DNA of 64,000 nt from Jaltomata sinuosa. Taxonomy: Eukaryota > Streptophyta > Magnoliopsida > Solanales > Solanaceae. Below are positions 11,262 through 22,504 of the stretch, in pieces (within the stretch, counting starts at the first letter, position 1; the number at the start of each line of letters is the position of its first letter). A model generated the notes under the pieces. That model saw only the letters and a program-made list of their open reading frames with translations. It was not told the origin of the DNA and searched no databases. The stretch spans positions 1 through 64,000 of the forward strand of contig QJPP01003561.1 of NCBI GenBank assembly GCA_003996215.1, in the 5' to 3' direction. The translations under genes were made by a program, and so were the position numbers.

Positions 11262-14200
11262 TGTAATGACCCTTCCGGTTATTTCCACGTATACATTTTT
11301 CTTGTACCGTTAGAGCTTGTTTGTAGCGGCCCCAAGTCATTTAAGTCTTGTCGGGACCGGTATTTCGGTGCCGGGTCCATTTGTTTGGTCGTATGATAAG
11401 TTTATAAGTCAAGCAAGTCGGCAAAAGTTATCGTAAGTTTCTTTAATAAATTTTCTGAACTTTGGGTAAAATGTCTCAGAGCTTTTCTCTCAATATATAA
11501 AGAGTTAGAAGTCCCCCAAAATACCAAATCGAAGGTCTACGAGTCTAGTTTCCAACGCACAAAACCTCACGTCCAACTGATCTCGGAGTAAAAAGTTATG
11601 ACTGTTTTACCGCGGACTATCTGGCAGAAATCGGGTCGCGAACCTAGTTGCGAACCGGGTCGGGTCAAAATCAATTTAAAGCCTCAACTTCACGTTTTAA
11701 AACGCCATTTCAGTTCTGAAACAGTGGAAAAACATAAGGGAGGGTTCCAAGAGAGTTCTTGAGTATCAAAATCGTGCGATAGTGAATTGCGAACCTAAAT
11801 TTAAGAATTTTATTAGCATCGCGCGTATATTTGAAAATATTTTATTTTAAAGTTATATTTTTTATTACCTTTTTTTTAGTATTTTAAAGGTCTATGAAAA
11901 ATACTTTTATTATGATATAATTGTGTATGTACTTATTTTATAAGGTTTGTATACAATGTAATATTTTAACGGAGATAGTAAATTTAGTCATGTTGAAAAT
12001 TTTTATTATAATATAGTAAGTTTTATTGGAAATGATTTTCGATTAGTTATGGTATATTTAAAAAGTTATATATATTTTACCACGAATTTATGCAATACCC
12101 GAATACATATATAAGTGGATAAAAATATTTAGGGTGTGCCACCCCACCCCCACGTGGATGTAGGGGGAGTGGACACAAACTTTTGCAGCAAGTGATGGCT
12201 GCCACATGTCAACATTGCCACATTTCATAAGCATTTTAGTAATGATTGTTGGCAAAATCCACTATACATATATATGTGCATCTGCCAAACTTTGGATGGT
12301 TGGCAGCATTAAAATTCCTTTGCAAATTTCACCCACACGTTAGTGTGGTATTAAATTTCATTCAATTTGATTTCATTTCGGAGCGGTTCGGACTCGGAAA
12401 TCATCGTTCTAGAAGCTTGTCATCGGACGACAGGTAGGTTACGGTTTATTTTCTCTAGACTACGCATATATAGGATAAAATTGTATTAATAGGCATCCTT
12501 GGGTTGGTTTATTAGGTTAGTACCACAGACCTCGACCACTTCATGTCCGCCTACTTTTGTTCCTCCGTTGTGCGTAGTACTTGCCGATATATTTTATTTA
12601 CCCTTGTGGTCCTGTGAGGCCTTGTTGACTCTAGAACATAGAAGGTGGGATGTAAGGAATGTCAGCGAGTCCCGGGCATCGAATTATCCTTCTAGGCTGG
12701 TTATGCTTGCTGAGAAGTTGTGGGCCTGTGCAGGGTCGATAGGTTGATTGTGAGCTGCTGGGCAGCTATTGTGCTTGATCATACCATTTCCATGCATATA
12801 AGAGACTTTTATCCATGTTTTACTACGGTTTTGGCTTCGGGCCTACTGGCACTATTTTCTAAACCTTGCATGGCCCCGGGGGCCCGTTTTTGATGGAAAT
12901 AAATTGGAAATGGTTGATTTAACTCGTGAATATTCTTGGGTAAAAGAAAGTAAAATTATGATTTAAATCACCAGTTTTACGATAAATGCTAGACTCGGCA
13001 GGGCCGGGGTGCTAGTTGAGTTTTCTTGCTACTTGAGATGATTTTTTTAGCCTCGGTCGGACCGAGCACCTGAGATGACTTTCTACTTGTTTAGACCCGG
13101 TTATGCCCGGGCACCCTTGGAGGGGTTTTTGAGATATTTTCCTACTACTTTAGTCCTGGACAGGGTCTGGGCATGCATATTAGAGACTGGGTCTCTATCT
13201 TGAACCCGGACTTGCTTCCGGACGACATGTTTTGATACTGAGTTTTAGTATGGGGTCAGGGACCTCCATGGACCTTGCCATCCGGGTCTGGGGCTGCGGG
13301 CTGCGTGTTCCGGAGGAAGGGTATACGGTGGAGTAGAGGTATACGGGCAGTTTCCTTTCATGGAACCTACCTGCTGGGCCGGATCGGCACCGGAGGAGGT
13401 ACATACAGAGATACCATTTCACTTGAGATCTTCATGCATCATATCATTCATAGTTAGAGGTTCCACCCTTGTTTGTTGTTTGTTGATTGTACGCTCCGGT
13501 AGTATGGGATGCCAGAGGGTTTGTTTTTATTTGTTTGTGTTCCTCGGTTGTATGTGCGGCCGGGGGACTGTAGGTAGACTCTTGCTATTTACTTACAGAA
13601 TTGTTCCCTATTACGGTTAAGTATGAAATTGGTTACTGCTAGACTGTTAGTTTCTGGATTTGAGATTGATATGATTAGTTGAGTTTGACTCATGTCTCTG
13701 AGCATGCCTATCATTACTCTTTCCCTCTTCTTATACTTGAGGGTACCGGTATACCGTCCATTTCATAAACTTATTATGTATACACTGTTATTGCAAGGAA
13801 CACAGGTGCGTTATTTTGTACTTTCACCTGTGCCTATGGTGTGTATATTCTTCTTACTGGCCTCACATGTGGTTTTGTTGATTTCCCTCTAGGCTAGTTC
13901 CTGTGTACCTTTCGTTGATTTTCGGTGACTACTTGCTTCTATTCTATCTGTTACTATGCTTTTATCTTATATGTGCCCAGTCGGCCTATGATACCTACTG
14001 GGTACCTTATGCTTCACATTTGGTGCTCACCCTACCCCCCTGCATCTTTGGGTGTAGATCCTAGCGTGGGCCATCGCTGTTAGATCGGTGTAAGTCGTGC
14101 TTGGAGATCTGTTGGAGATTACTTCAGACTGAGGGTGAGCTCTTGGCGAACGGAGCTTAACTTTAGTTTATCTTTTGCTTCATGTATGTACTCTATTACC

Positions 14201-14488
14201 ATTCAGAGACATCTGTATATATTGTTTTGGATCGTTTGCACTCCATGTATATAGTTTTGGCTCTATACTATGATACCAGGTCTTGGGGTTTGGTTTAGTT
14301 TCCGCATATGTATATATATACTCCTGTTATATATTCTCCTCATCTTACTCTTTACTTTTGTTTATTAAACTATTCTTCCGCTTATTTGTTAGATAGTAGC
14401 CCATTACTAACTGTCCCAGGCTACGGGAATTGGTTCGCCTACTGGGGGGTTGTAGGTGCCATCATGACTGAGAAATCGGGTCGTGACA
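11262..14488 (+). repeat. Family A LTR2, shared by elements 1 and 2
   Basis: Starts TGTAATGACC and ends TCGTGACA. By eye it is highly similar to LTR1 along its whole length, including the same central cassette and G-box dyad (12134-12176). It lies downstream of the element 1 pol and immediately upstream of the element 2 primer site and gag, so it is at once a 3' and a 5' LTR. Confidence 0.88.
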
Positions 14489-14491
14489 ACT

Positions 14492-14503
14492 TGGTATCAA
14501 AGC
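14492..14503 (+). other. Primer binding site, element 2
   Basis: TGGTATCAAAGC, one substitution (G to A) from the initiator tRNA-Met type site of element 1, in the same position relative to the LTR end. The leader runs from here to the gag ATG at 14702. Confidence 0.85.
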
Positions 14504-14701
14504 TCTAGGTTCACCGGTGTCATCAGTATAGGAGCCAATGTCTAGTAGAGTCCTGTGGATAGGGGCGGAGACGTCCGTACTCAATCTTTGGGAGGCTACA
14601 GTGACATTTTAGGAAATTTGACTCTTTCATTGCTTCTGTGTCGTGCGTGGAACCCTTGAAATTTCTGGAAATCTCATTTGTTCTACTTCATTCATCCGCA
14701 G

Positions 14702-16195
14702 ATGGTTCGTACGAGATCATCGGCATCACGCGGAGATGAGCCTCCCACTCCAGCTAAGGGTCAAGGACGCCCTCAAGCAGTGGCACCTGCTAGAGCTGCT
14801 AGAGTAGAGATAGAGCCCGAGCGGCATGTGGATCAGGGGGCAGCCCAGGTACCACCAGCTCCAGCACCAACTCCAGTACCAGCTCCAGCGCCAGCTTCAG
14901 TGCCCACTTCTGTGCCAGCTCCAGCCGCAGCTCAGTCTCCAGATATTTGTGGATTACTATTACGACTTTTGGGTATGATTGGAGAGCGGCCTTCTGAGGT
15001 AGTGCAAGCATCTGCTCAGGGGGCAGCCCTGGGTGCACAGAGTTCAGGAACGCAGCCTAATACTATGGCTCCTCGTGCGGAGGTCATTCCGGTCCCATCT
15101 GTTGCAAAGCCTCTTGCTCCTCGCCCAGCTATGACAGAGTCGGACTAGAAGGCGTTGGGTAGGTTTTTGAGGTTAGCACCTCCGAGGTTTGCTAGTACTT
15201 CTGGACAGGATCCACATGACTTTATTACTACCTATGAGGAGATGTTGCATCATTTGGGTTCGTTGGAGACTCACGGGGTTGGTTATACTACCTATCCATT
15301 GGAGGGCCCAGCGAAGTTATAGTGGAGGGCCCAGGTTGCTTGTAGACGACCATCGTCACCTCCTTTGACCTGGTCTGAGTTTTATGAGGCCTTTATGGCC
15401 AAGTTCCTACCTCAGAGTGATCATGAGCATCGCAGGGAGCAGTTTACTCACCTTATGCAGGGGTCTACCACTGTCTCGGAGTATGAGACCCATTTTCATC
15501 AGCTAGCACCATTTGGATCTATGATCATTCCTACCGAGGCAGATAGGATTCGCAGATTTGTATGGGGTTTGAGGCCAGAGATCAGGCAGCCAACTGAGAT
15601 ATTGATTGCCGGTGGTCGGTCATTTCAGGCTATCGTAGACTATGCCTGTACTGTGGAGGACATATAGCGACATGATCAGGGGTCCATAGGTAAGAGGCCT
15701 CGACATCAAGGTGTCTACAGTGGTTCCATATATGGTGGTAGAGTTCCTGGCCAGTGGAGCCGGAGTTATCAGCCACAGCAGCACCAGGGTCAGTCCAGCC
15801 GACCGGTTCAGGATTCCCTTCAAACTTTCGGTAGTACCCAGTTCGAGCAGGGTCAGAGCAGCCATCAGGGCTATGGCGGCCAGTCTTCGAGGGGTACAGT
15901 TTCTGGGGCATCAGGCCGTGGTGGTTATACGGGATCTGCTGGTTCATCTTGACCGAGTACGCCTCCAGGGGCTTGTTTTACTTGTGGTGTGATTGGTCAT
16001 TTTGCTAGAGATTGCCCTCAGCAGGGTATAGTTCAGTTGACCGAGCCTTTACGAGCAGTTCAGCCCCCGGCTAGAGAGGGTGGCCATCAGGGTAGAGGTG
16101 GTGCTTCGCATGGCAGAGCAGGTGGTAGGAATGGCGGTCGGGCAGGTGGAGGTTGTCGTCAGTTTTACGCGGTCCATAGGAGACCAGAGGCAGAG
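14702..16195 (+). pseudogene. gag of element 2, broken
   Basis: Same protein as the element 1 gag: MVRTRSSASRGDEP start, a shorter Ala-Pro-Val stretch, the capsid region with LTWSEFYEAFMAKFLP, and the CCHC knuckle at 15974-16015. It stays in one frame throughout but is interrupted by stops at 15146, about 15319 (TGG to TAG), 15665 and about 15950. An in-frame ATG at 14678 gives eight extra residues, but the 14702 start matches element 1. Confidence 0.85.
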
Positions 16196-19100
16196 GCCTC
16201 AGATGCTGTGATTACAGGTAAGATTTTTGTGTGCCATCAGTCTGCTATGGTTTTATTTGATCCCGGATCCACTTGTTCATACGTATCTGCCTACTTTGTG
16301 CCTTGCTTGGGGTTGGCTAGTGAGCCATTATCTGTTCATGTTTCTGTTTCGACCCCAGTAGGAGATTCTTTAGTAGTGGATCGGATTGTGAGATCTTGTA
16401 TGCTATCTATTGGTGATTCAGAGACTTGGGGTGATTTGATGATTCTTGATATGCTAGATTTTGATGTGATACTGCGCATGGACTGGTTATCCCCTCACCG
16501 TGTGGTTTTGGATTGTTATGCCAAGACTATTACCATAGCTGTGCCCGATGTATCCCCGGTTGTATGGCAGGGTTCTGTTAGCCATGCACCATCTGGGATC
16601 ATCTCTTGTCTTTGAGCTAGGAAGTTGATTTCCGGTAGGTGTTTAGCTTATCTAGCATATGTCCGAGATGTTAGTGCTGACCCTACTTCTCCAGAGTCTG
16701 TTCCTGTGGTTAAACACTTCCTCGATGTGTTTCCTACTGACCTGCCAGGCCTTCCACCTGAGAGAGATATTGATTTCGCTATTGAGCTAGAGTCGGGCAC
16801 TAGGCCCATTTCTATTTCTCCTTACCGTATGGCTCCTGCTGAGTTGAGGGAGCTTAAGGAGAAGCTCCAGGATCTTTTAGCTAAGGGGTTTATTAGACCT
16901 AGTGTGTCACCTTAGGGTGCTCCTGTTCTCTTCGTGAAGAAGAAAGATGGGTCGATGCGCATGTGTATTGATTATCGGCAGCTGAATAGGGTGACAGTGA
17001 AGAATAGGTATCCGATGCCGAGGATTGATGACTTGTTTGACCAGCTTCAGGGTTCAATCGTGTTTTCAAAGATTGATTTGAGGTCTGGCTACCATCAGTT
17101 GAGGATTAGGGCGGAGGACATCCCTAGGACAACATTCAGGAACGTTATGGCCATTATGAGTTCCTGGTGATGTCTTTTGGGTTGACTAATGCCCCCGCAA
17201 CCTTTATGAACTTGATGCACATGGTTCTTTGCCCGTATTTGGACTCATTTGTGATAGTTTTTATAGACGACATCTTAGTATACTCGCGTAGTAAAGATGA
17301 GCATGAGCAGCACTTGAGGGTTATACTCCAGACTTTGAGAGATCATCGGCTTTATGCCAAGTTCTCAAAGTGCGAGTTTTGGCTTGAGTCAGTTGCATTC
17401 CTAGGGCACGTGGTGTCTAAGGATGGGATTAGGGTTGACCCGGGAAAGATTTCTGTGGTTTGTGATTGGCCTACACTTACTACTGCTACTGAGGTCCGCA
17501 GGTTTATTGGGTTAACAAGTTACTACAGACGGTTCGTTGAGGGATTTTCTTCCATAGCAGCACCCTTGACTATGCTTACTAGGAAGGATGTCCCATTTCA
17601 GTGGTCGGATCAGTGTGAGGATAGCTTTCAGAGGCTTAAGGCCTTATTGACTTCAGCTCCAGTTTTGACTTTGCCGGTTGAGGGTCAGAGCTTCTCTGTG
17701 TACTGTGATGCTTCTGGGGTTGGTCTTGGTTGTGTGTTGATGCAGCAGGGTCGAGTAATAGCATATGCATCGAGGCAGCTGAAGGTTCACGAGCGCAACT
17801 ACCCCACTCATGACTTAGAGTTGGCGGCGTAGTTTTCGCGCTCAAGATCTGGAGGCATTACCTATATGGAGTTCACTGTGAGATCTTCACCGATCACCGT
17901 AGTCTTCAGTATATCATGAGTCAGCGAGAGTTGAACTCGAGACAGAGGAGATGGGTCGAGTTACTGAAGGACTATGACTTCACTATTCTGTATCATCTGG
18001 GCAAGGCAAAGTGGTGGCGGATGCCTTGAGTCAGAAGACAGTGAGTATGGGTAGCCTAGCTTCTCTTTCAGTTTCAGAGCAACCGTTGGCCTTGGACATC
18101 CAGTCCTTGGCTAACCATTTTGTTAGGCTTGACATGTCGGAACCTAGAAGAGTTCTCGCCAGTGTTGAGATTCGTTCTACTTTGATTGATCAGATTCAGA
18201 GCCGTCAGTTTGAGGATCAGCAGTTATGTGACCTTCGTGATCGGGTGATCGGGTTGTTCAGGGTGAGACCAGTCGGGCTACTCTGGATTTAGATGGGGTT
18301 CTGAGGTTTTATAGTCGCCTTTGTGTTCCGAGGATTAGTGATTTGACTCAGTTGATACTTCATGAGGCACATTACTAGATACTCCATTCACCCTGGCACA
18401 ACAAAGATGTATAGAGACTTGAGGCAGCTTTACTGGTGGAGTGGTATGAAGCGGGATATAACGGATTTTGTATCTCGGTGCTTGAACTGTCAGCAGGTTA
18501 AGTTCGAGCACATGACACCTGGTGGTTTGATGCAGCTACTTCCCATTCCTGAGTGGAAGTGGGAAGGGATTACTATGGACTTTGTTGTTAGTTTGCCTCG
18601 TACTTCTCATGGGTTTGATTCCATATGGGTGATTGTTGATAGGCTGACTAAGTCAGCACATTTCTTGCCTTTTCAGACTTCTTATGGCGCAGAGAGGTTA
18701 GCTCAGATCTACCTTCCTGAGATTTTTTGGTTGCATGGGGTCCCAGCTTCTATTATTTCAGACCGCGGCACTCAGTTCACATCTCAGTTCTGGAGGGCTA
18801 TTCAACGAGATTTGGGTACAGAGGTTCATCTTAGTACCGCTTTCCACCCTCAGACAGATGGCCAGTCCGAGAGCACCATTCAGATTCTGTAGGACATGCT
18901 TCGGGCCTGTATTCTTGACTTTGGAGGTTCTTGGGATCAGTTTGTTCCCTTGGCAGAGTTTGCTTATAATAACATCTTCCATTCGAGAATCGGCATGGCA
19001 CCTTTTGAGGCTTTGTATGGCAGGCGTTGCAGATCACCGGTAGGTTGGTTTGATGGTTTTAGTTCTAGGCCACAGAGCACAGATTTGCTTCGAGATTCTT

Positions 19101-19663
19101 TAGATCAGGTTCGAGCGATTCAGGACAGACTTCGGGTAGCTCAGAGCAGGCAGAAGAGTTATGCTGATCGTAGGCTTTGTGCCTTGGAGTTTAGTGTCGG
19201 TGACTTGGTGTTTCTCCGTGTATCGCCCATGAAGGGCGTGATGAGATTTGGTAGGCGGGGCAAGCTTAGCCCCAGGTACATTGGGCCATTTGAAATTCTT
19301 CAGAGGGCTGGTAGCGTTGCCTATCAGCTAGCCTTGCCTCCGATGTTTTCAGCTATACATCCTGTATTTCATGTTTCGATGTTGCGTCGGTATGTCCCAG
19401 ATGAGTCACATGTGTTGCAGTGGGATTCAGTTCAGTTGGGTGAGGGGTTAGCCTTTGTTGAGGAGCCGGCAACCATTTTGGCCAGAGATATCAGGAGATT
19501 GAGGTCTCGAGAGATCTCGGTTGTTAAGGTTCAGTGGAGACACCATCCACTCGAAGAGGCTACCTGGGAGACCGAGAGAGATATGTGGGCTCAGTATCCG
19601 CAGCTGTTTGAGCCTTCAGGTACCCCCTTGACCTTGACTTTCGAGGACGAAAGTCTTTTTTAG
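16196..19663 (+). pseudogene. pol of element 2 (protease-RT-RNase H-integrase-chromodomain-like), broken
   Basis: All pol domains are present. The protease has LFDPGSTCSYV; the RT has an intact FIDDILVYSRS active site (17259-17291); RNase H has YCDASG and FTDH. Integrase has its His-His-Cys-Cys region (YSIHPG to CLNCQQ), a DDE triad (MDF near 18580, SDRG near 18760, QSES near 18870) and the GPFEILQRAGSVAYQ C-terminal region. The tail VVKVQWRHHPLEEATWE is chromodomain-like, ending FEDESLF. Breaks: stops at 16613 (CGA to TGA), 16913 (TTG to TAG) and 18890; one-base deletions near 17141, 17827 and 18009; an 8 bp tandem duplication of GATCGGGT near 18245; a two-base deletion near 18371. Confidence 0.88.
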
Positions 19664-19673
19664 TAGTGGATGA

Positions 19674-21372
19674 TGTAATGACCCTTCCGGTCATTTCCAC
19701 GTATACGTTTTCCTTGTATTGTTAGAGCTTGTTTGTAGCGGCCCCAAGTCATTTAAGGCTTGTCGGGACCAGTATTTCAGTGCCGGGTCTATTTGTTTGG
19801 TCGTATGATAAGTTTTGAAGTCAAGCAAGTCGGCAAAAGTTATCGTAAGTTTCTTTAATAAATTTTCTGAACTTTGGGTAAAATGTCTCAGAGCTTTTCT
19901 CTCAATATATAAAGAGTTAGAAGTCCCTCAAAATACCAAATCGAAGGTCTACGAGTCTAGTTTCCAACGCACAAAACCTCCCGTCCAACTAATCTTGGAG
20001 TAAAAAGTTATGACTATTTTACCGCGGACTGTCTGGCAGAAACCGGGTCGCGAATCGGGTCGGGTCAAAATCGATTTAAAGCCTCAACTTCACGTTTTAA
20101 AATGCCATTTCAGTTCTGAAACAGTGAGAAAACATAAGGAAGGGTTCCGAGAGAGTTCTTGAGTATCAAAATCGTGCGATGGTGAATTGCGAACCTAAAT
20201 TTAAGAATTTTATTAGCATCGCGCGTATATTTGAGAATATTTTATTTTAAAGTTATATTTTTTATTACCTTTTTTAAAGTATTTTAAAGGTCTATGAAAA
20301 ATACTTTTAATATGATATAATTGTGTATGTACTTATTTTATAAGGTTTGTATACATTGTAAATATTTTAACGAAGATAGTAAATTTAGTTATGTTGAAAA
20401 TTATTATTATAATATAGTAGGTTTTATTGGAAATAATTTTCTATTAATTATGATATATTCAAAAAGTATATTTATTATACCACGAATTTACGCAATACCC
20501 GAAAATATACGTAGTGTGATAAGTATAAACATGTGAGGTGACACTTCCACTGACACGTGGAAATGGAGTATGGATACACCACTTAATTAATAGGAGTGGT
20601 GGCATCATTTGTCATTTATAGCATTAATGAGAAATTATTTTTTAAACTTAGAAATGTCCCTAGTAATATGGATGAACTTCAACAACTTCTAATACTATTT
20701 TCCTTACCCAGTATGTGTTCTAAGCCACAACTATATATATGAGTATTTACTTACACGCTCACATATTCATTATGACTAATTTAATCCAATCATTTCGTCT
20801 TGAGAATTTTTAATTATATATACGGCGAAGAGGATTCGATAGGCCAACCATTTAGATAATTCATATGATCACCGGGCAAAAGGATTTTCTACATCAAGTA
20901 AGTCAAGCCTAAATTCGAGTTTGATTTTATTTTGGAGCTTCTCGGAGCGGTTTGAGCTTGGATATTATCGTCCTAACAGCTTGTCGTCGGACGACAGGTA
21001 GGTTATGGTTTATTTTCCCTAGACTTCGCATATATAGGATAAAATTGTACTAGCTGGCATCCTTGGGTTGGTTTATTAGGTTGGTACCACAGACCTTGAC
21101 CGCTTTATTCATGTCCGCCTACTTTTGTTCCTCCGTTGCTTGTAGTACTTGCCGATATATTTTATTTACCCTTGTGGTCCTGTGAGACCTTGTTGACTCT
21201 AGAACATAGAAGGTGGGATTTTGAAAATGTCCGCGAGTCCCGGGCATAGAATTATCCTTCTAGGCTGGTTATGCTTGCTTAGTAGCTGTGGGCCTGTGCA
21301 GGGTCAATAGGTTGATTGTGAGCTGCTGGGCAGCTATTGTGCTTGATCATACCATTTCCATGCATATAAGAG
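19674..21372 (+). repeat. Family A LTR3, truncated 3' LTR of element 2
   Basis: Starts TGTAATGACC. The first ~830 bases and the stretch from about 20990 onward match LTR1 and LTR2, but the cassette between about 20520 and 20960 is of another type. The LTR stops at 21372, missing the distal ~1.5 kb present in LTR1. Its first 1123 bases are repeated in inverted orientation at 21383-22504. Confidence 0.85.
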
Positions 21373-21382
21373 GGCTACATAT

Positions 21383-22504
21383 GAAATGATTGGATTAAAT
21401 TAGTCATAATGAATATGTGAGCGTGTAAGTAAATACTCATATATATAGTTGTGGCTTAGAACACATACTGGGTAAGGAAAATAGTATTAGAAGTTGCTGA
21501 AGTTCATCCATATTACTAGGGACATTTCTAAGTTTAAAAAATAATTTCTCATTAATGCTATAAATGACAAATGATGCCACCACTCCTATTAATTAAGTGG
21601 TGTATCCATACTCCATTTCCACGTGTCAGTGGAAGTGTCACCTCACATGTTTATACTTATCACACTACATATATTTTCGGGTATTGCATAAATTTGTGGT
21701 ATAATAAATATACTTTTTGAATATATCATAATTAATAAAAAAATTATTTCCAATAAAACCTACTATATTATAATAATAATTTTTAACATAACTAAATTTA
21801 CTATCTCCGTTAAAATATTACAATGTATACAAACCTTATAAAATAAGTACATACACAATTATATCATAATAAAAGTATTTTTCATAGACCTTTAAAATAC
21901 ATTAAAAAAGGTAATAAAAAGTATAACTTAAAAATAAAATATTTTCAAATATACGCGCGATGCTAATAAAATTCTTAAATTTTGGTTCGCAATTCACCAT
22001 CGCATGATTTTGATACTCAAGAACACTCTTGGAACCCTCCCTTATGTTTTTTCACTGTTTCAGAACTGAAATGGCGTTTTAAAACGTGAAGTTGAGGCTT
22101 TAAATCGATTTTGACCCGACCCGGTTCGCGACCCGGTTTCTGCCAGACAGTCCGCGGTAAAATAGTCATAACTTTTTACTCCGAGATCAGTTGGACGTGA
22201 GGTTTTGTGCGTTGGAAACTAGACTCGTAGACCTTCAATTTGTTATTTTTTGGGACTTCTAACTCTTTATATATTGAGATAAAAGCTCGAGACATTTTAC
22301 CCATAGTTCAGAAAATTTATTAAAGAAACTTACGATAACTTTTGCCGACTTGCTTGACTTCAAAACTTATCATACGACCAAACAAATGGACCCGACACCG
22401 AAATACCGGTCCCGACAAGCCTTAAATGACTTGGGGCCGCTACAAACAAGCTCTAACGATACAAGGAAAACGTATACGTGGAAATGACCAGAAGGGTCAT
22501 TACA
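21383..22504 (-). repeat. Family A LTR fragment, minus strand (LTR4)
   Basis: On the minus strand it starts at 22504 with TGTAATGACC and follows LTR3, including LTR3's distinctive cassette, up to 21383, where similarity ends. The arms differ by scattered substitutions, so they are not a fresh copy. Its 5' terminus abuts sequence of the Ogre-like LTR at 22505. The minus ORF at 22370-22564 crosses this junction and is not a gene. Confidence 0.85.

Larger units (their letters stand above)
3681..14488 (+). mobile_element. Chromovirus family A, element 1 (complete LTR to LTR, decayed)
   Basis: Ty3/gypsy element with LTRs at 3681-6887 and 11262-14488, primer binding site at 6891, gag from 7101 and pol to 11251. 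Domain order is Gag, CCHC knuckle, protease, reverse transcriptase, RNase H, integrase remnant. The C-terminal region resembles the chromodomain-like tail of Tekay/Del-type chromoviruses (VVKV..W....EEATWE). The right LTR also serves as the left LTR of element 2. Stops, two frameshifts and an 807 bp integrase deletion make it non-autonomous. Confidence 0.85.
11262..21372 (+). mobile_element. Chromovirus family A, element 2 (3' LTR truncated)
   Basis: Shares LTR2 with element 1, then has its own leader, gag and full-length pol, followed by an LTR (LTR3) that breaks at 21372 just after the motif CATATAAGAGG. Unlike element 1 it keeps the whole integrase. LTR3 carries a different central cassette from LTR2, so the two are not a simple LTR pair made by one reverse transcription event. 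Confidence 0.82.
19674..22504. repeat. Large inverted repeat (LTR fold-back), ~1.12 kb arms, 586 bp loop
   Basis: Arms 19674-20796 and 21383-22504 are reverse complements; the loop 20797-21382 is the continuation of LTR3 plus about ten bases. Transcription through it in either direction would give a long hairpin RNA; that consequence is inference. Confidence 0.85.
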
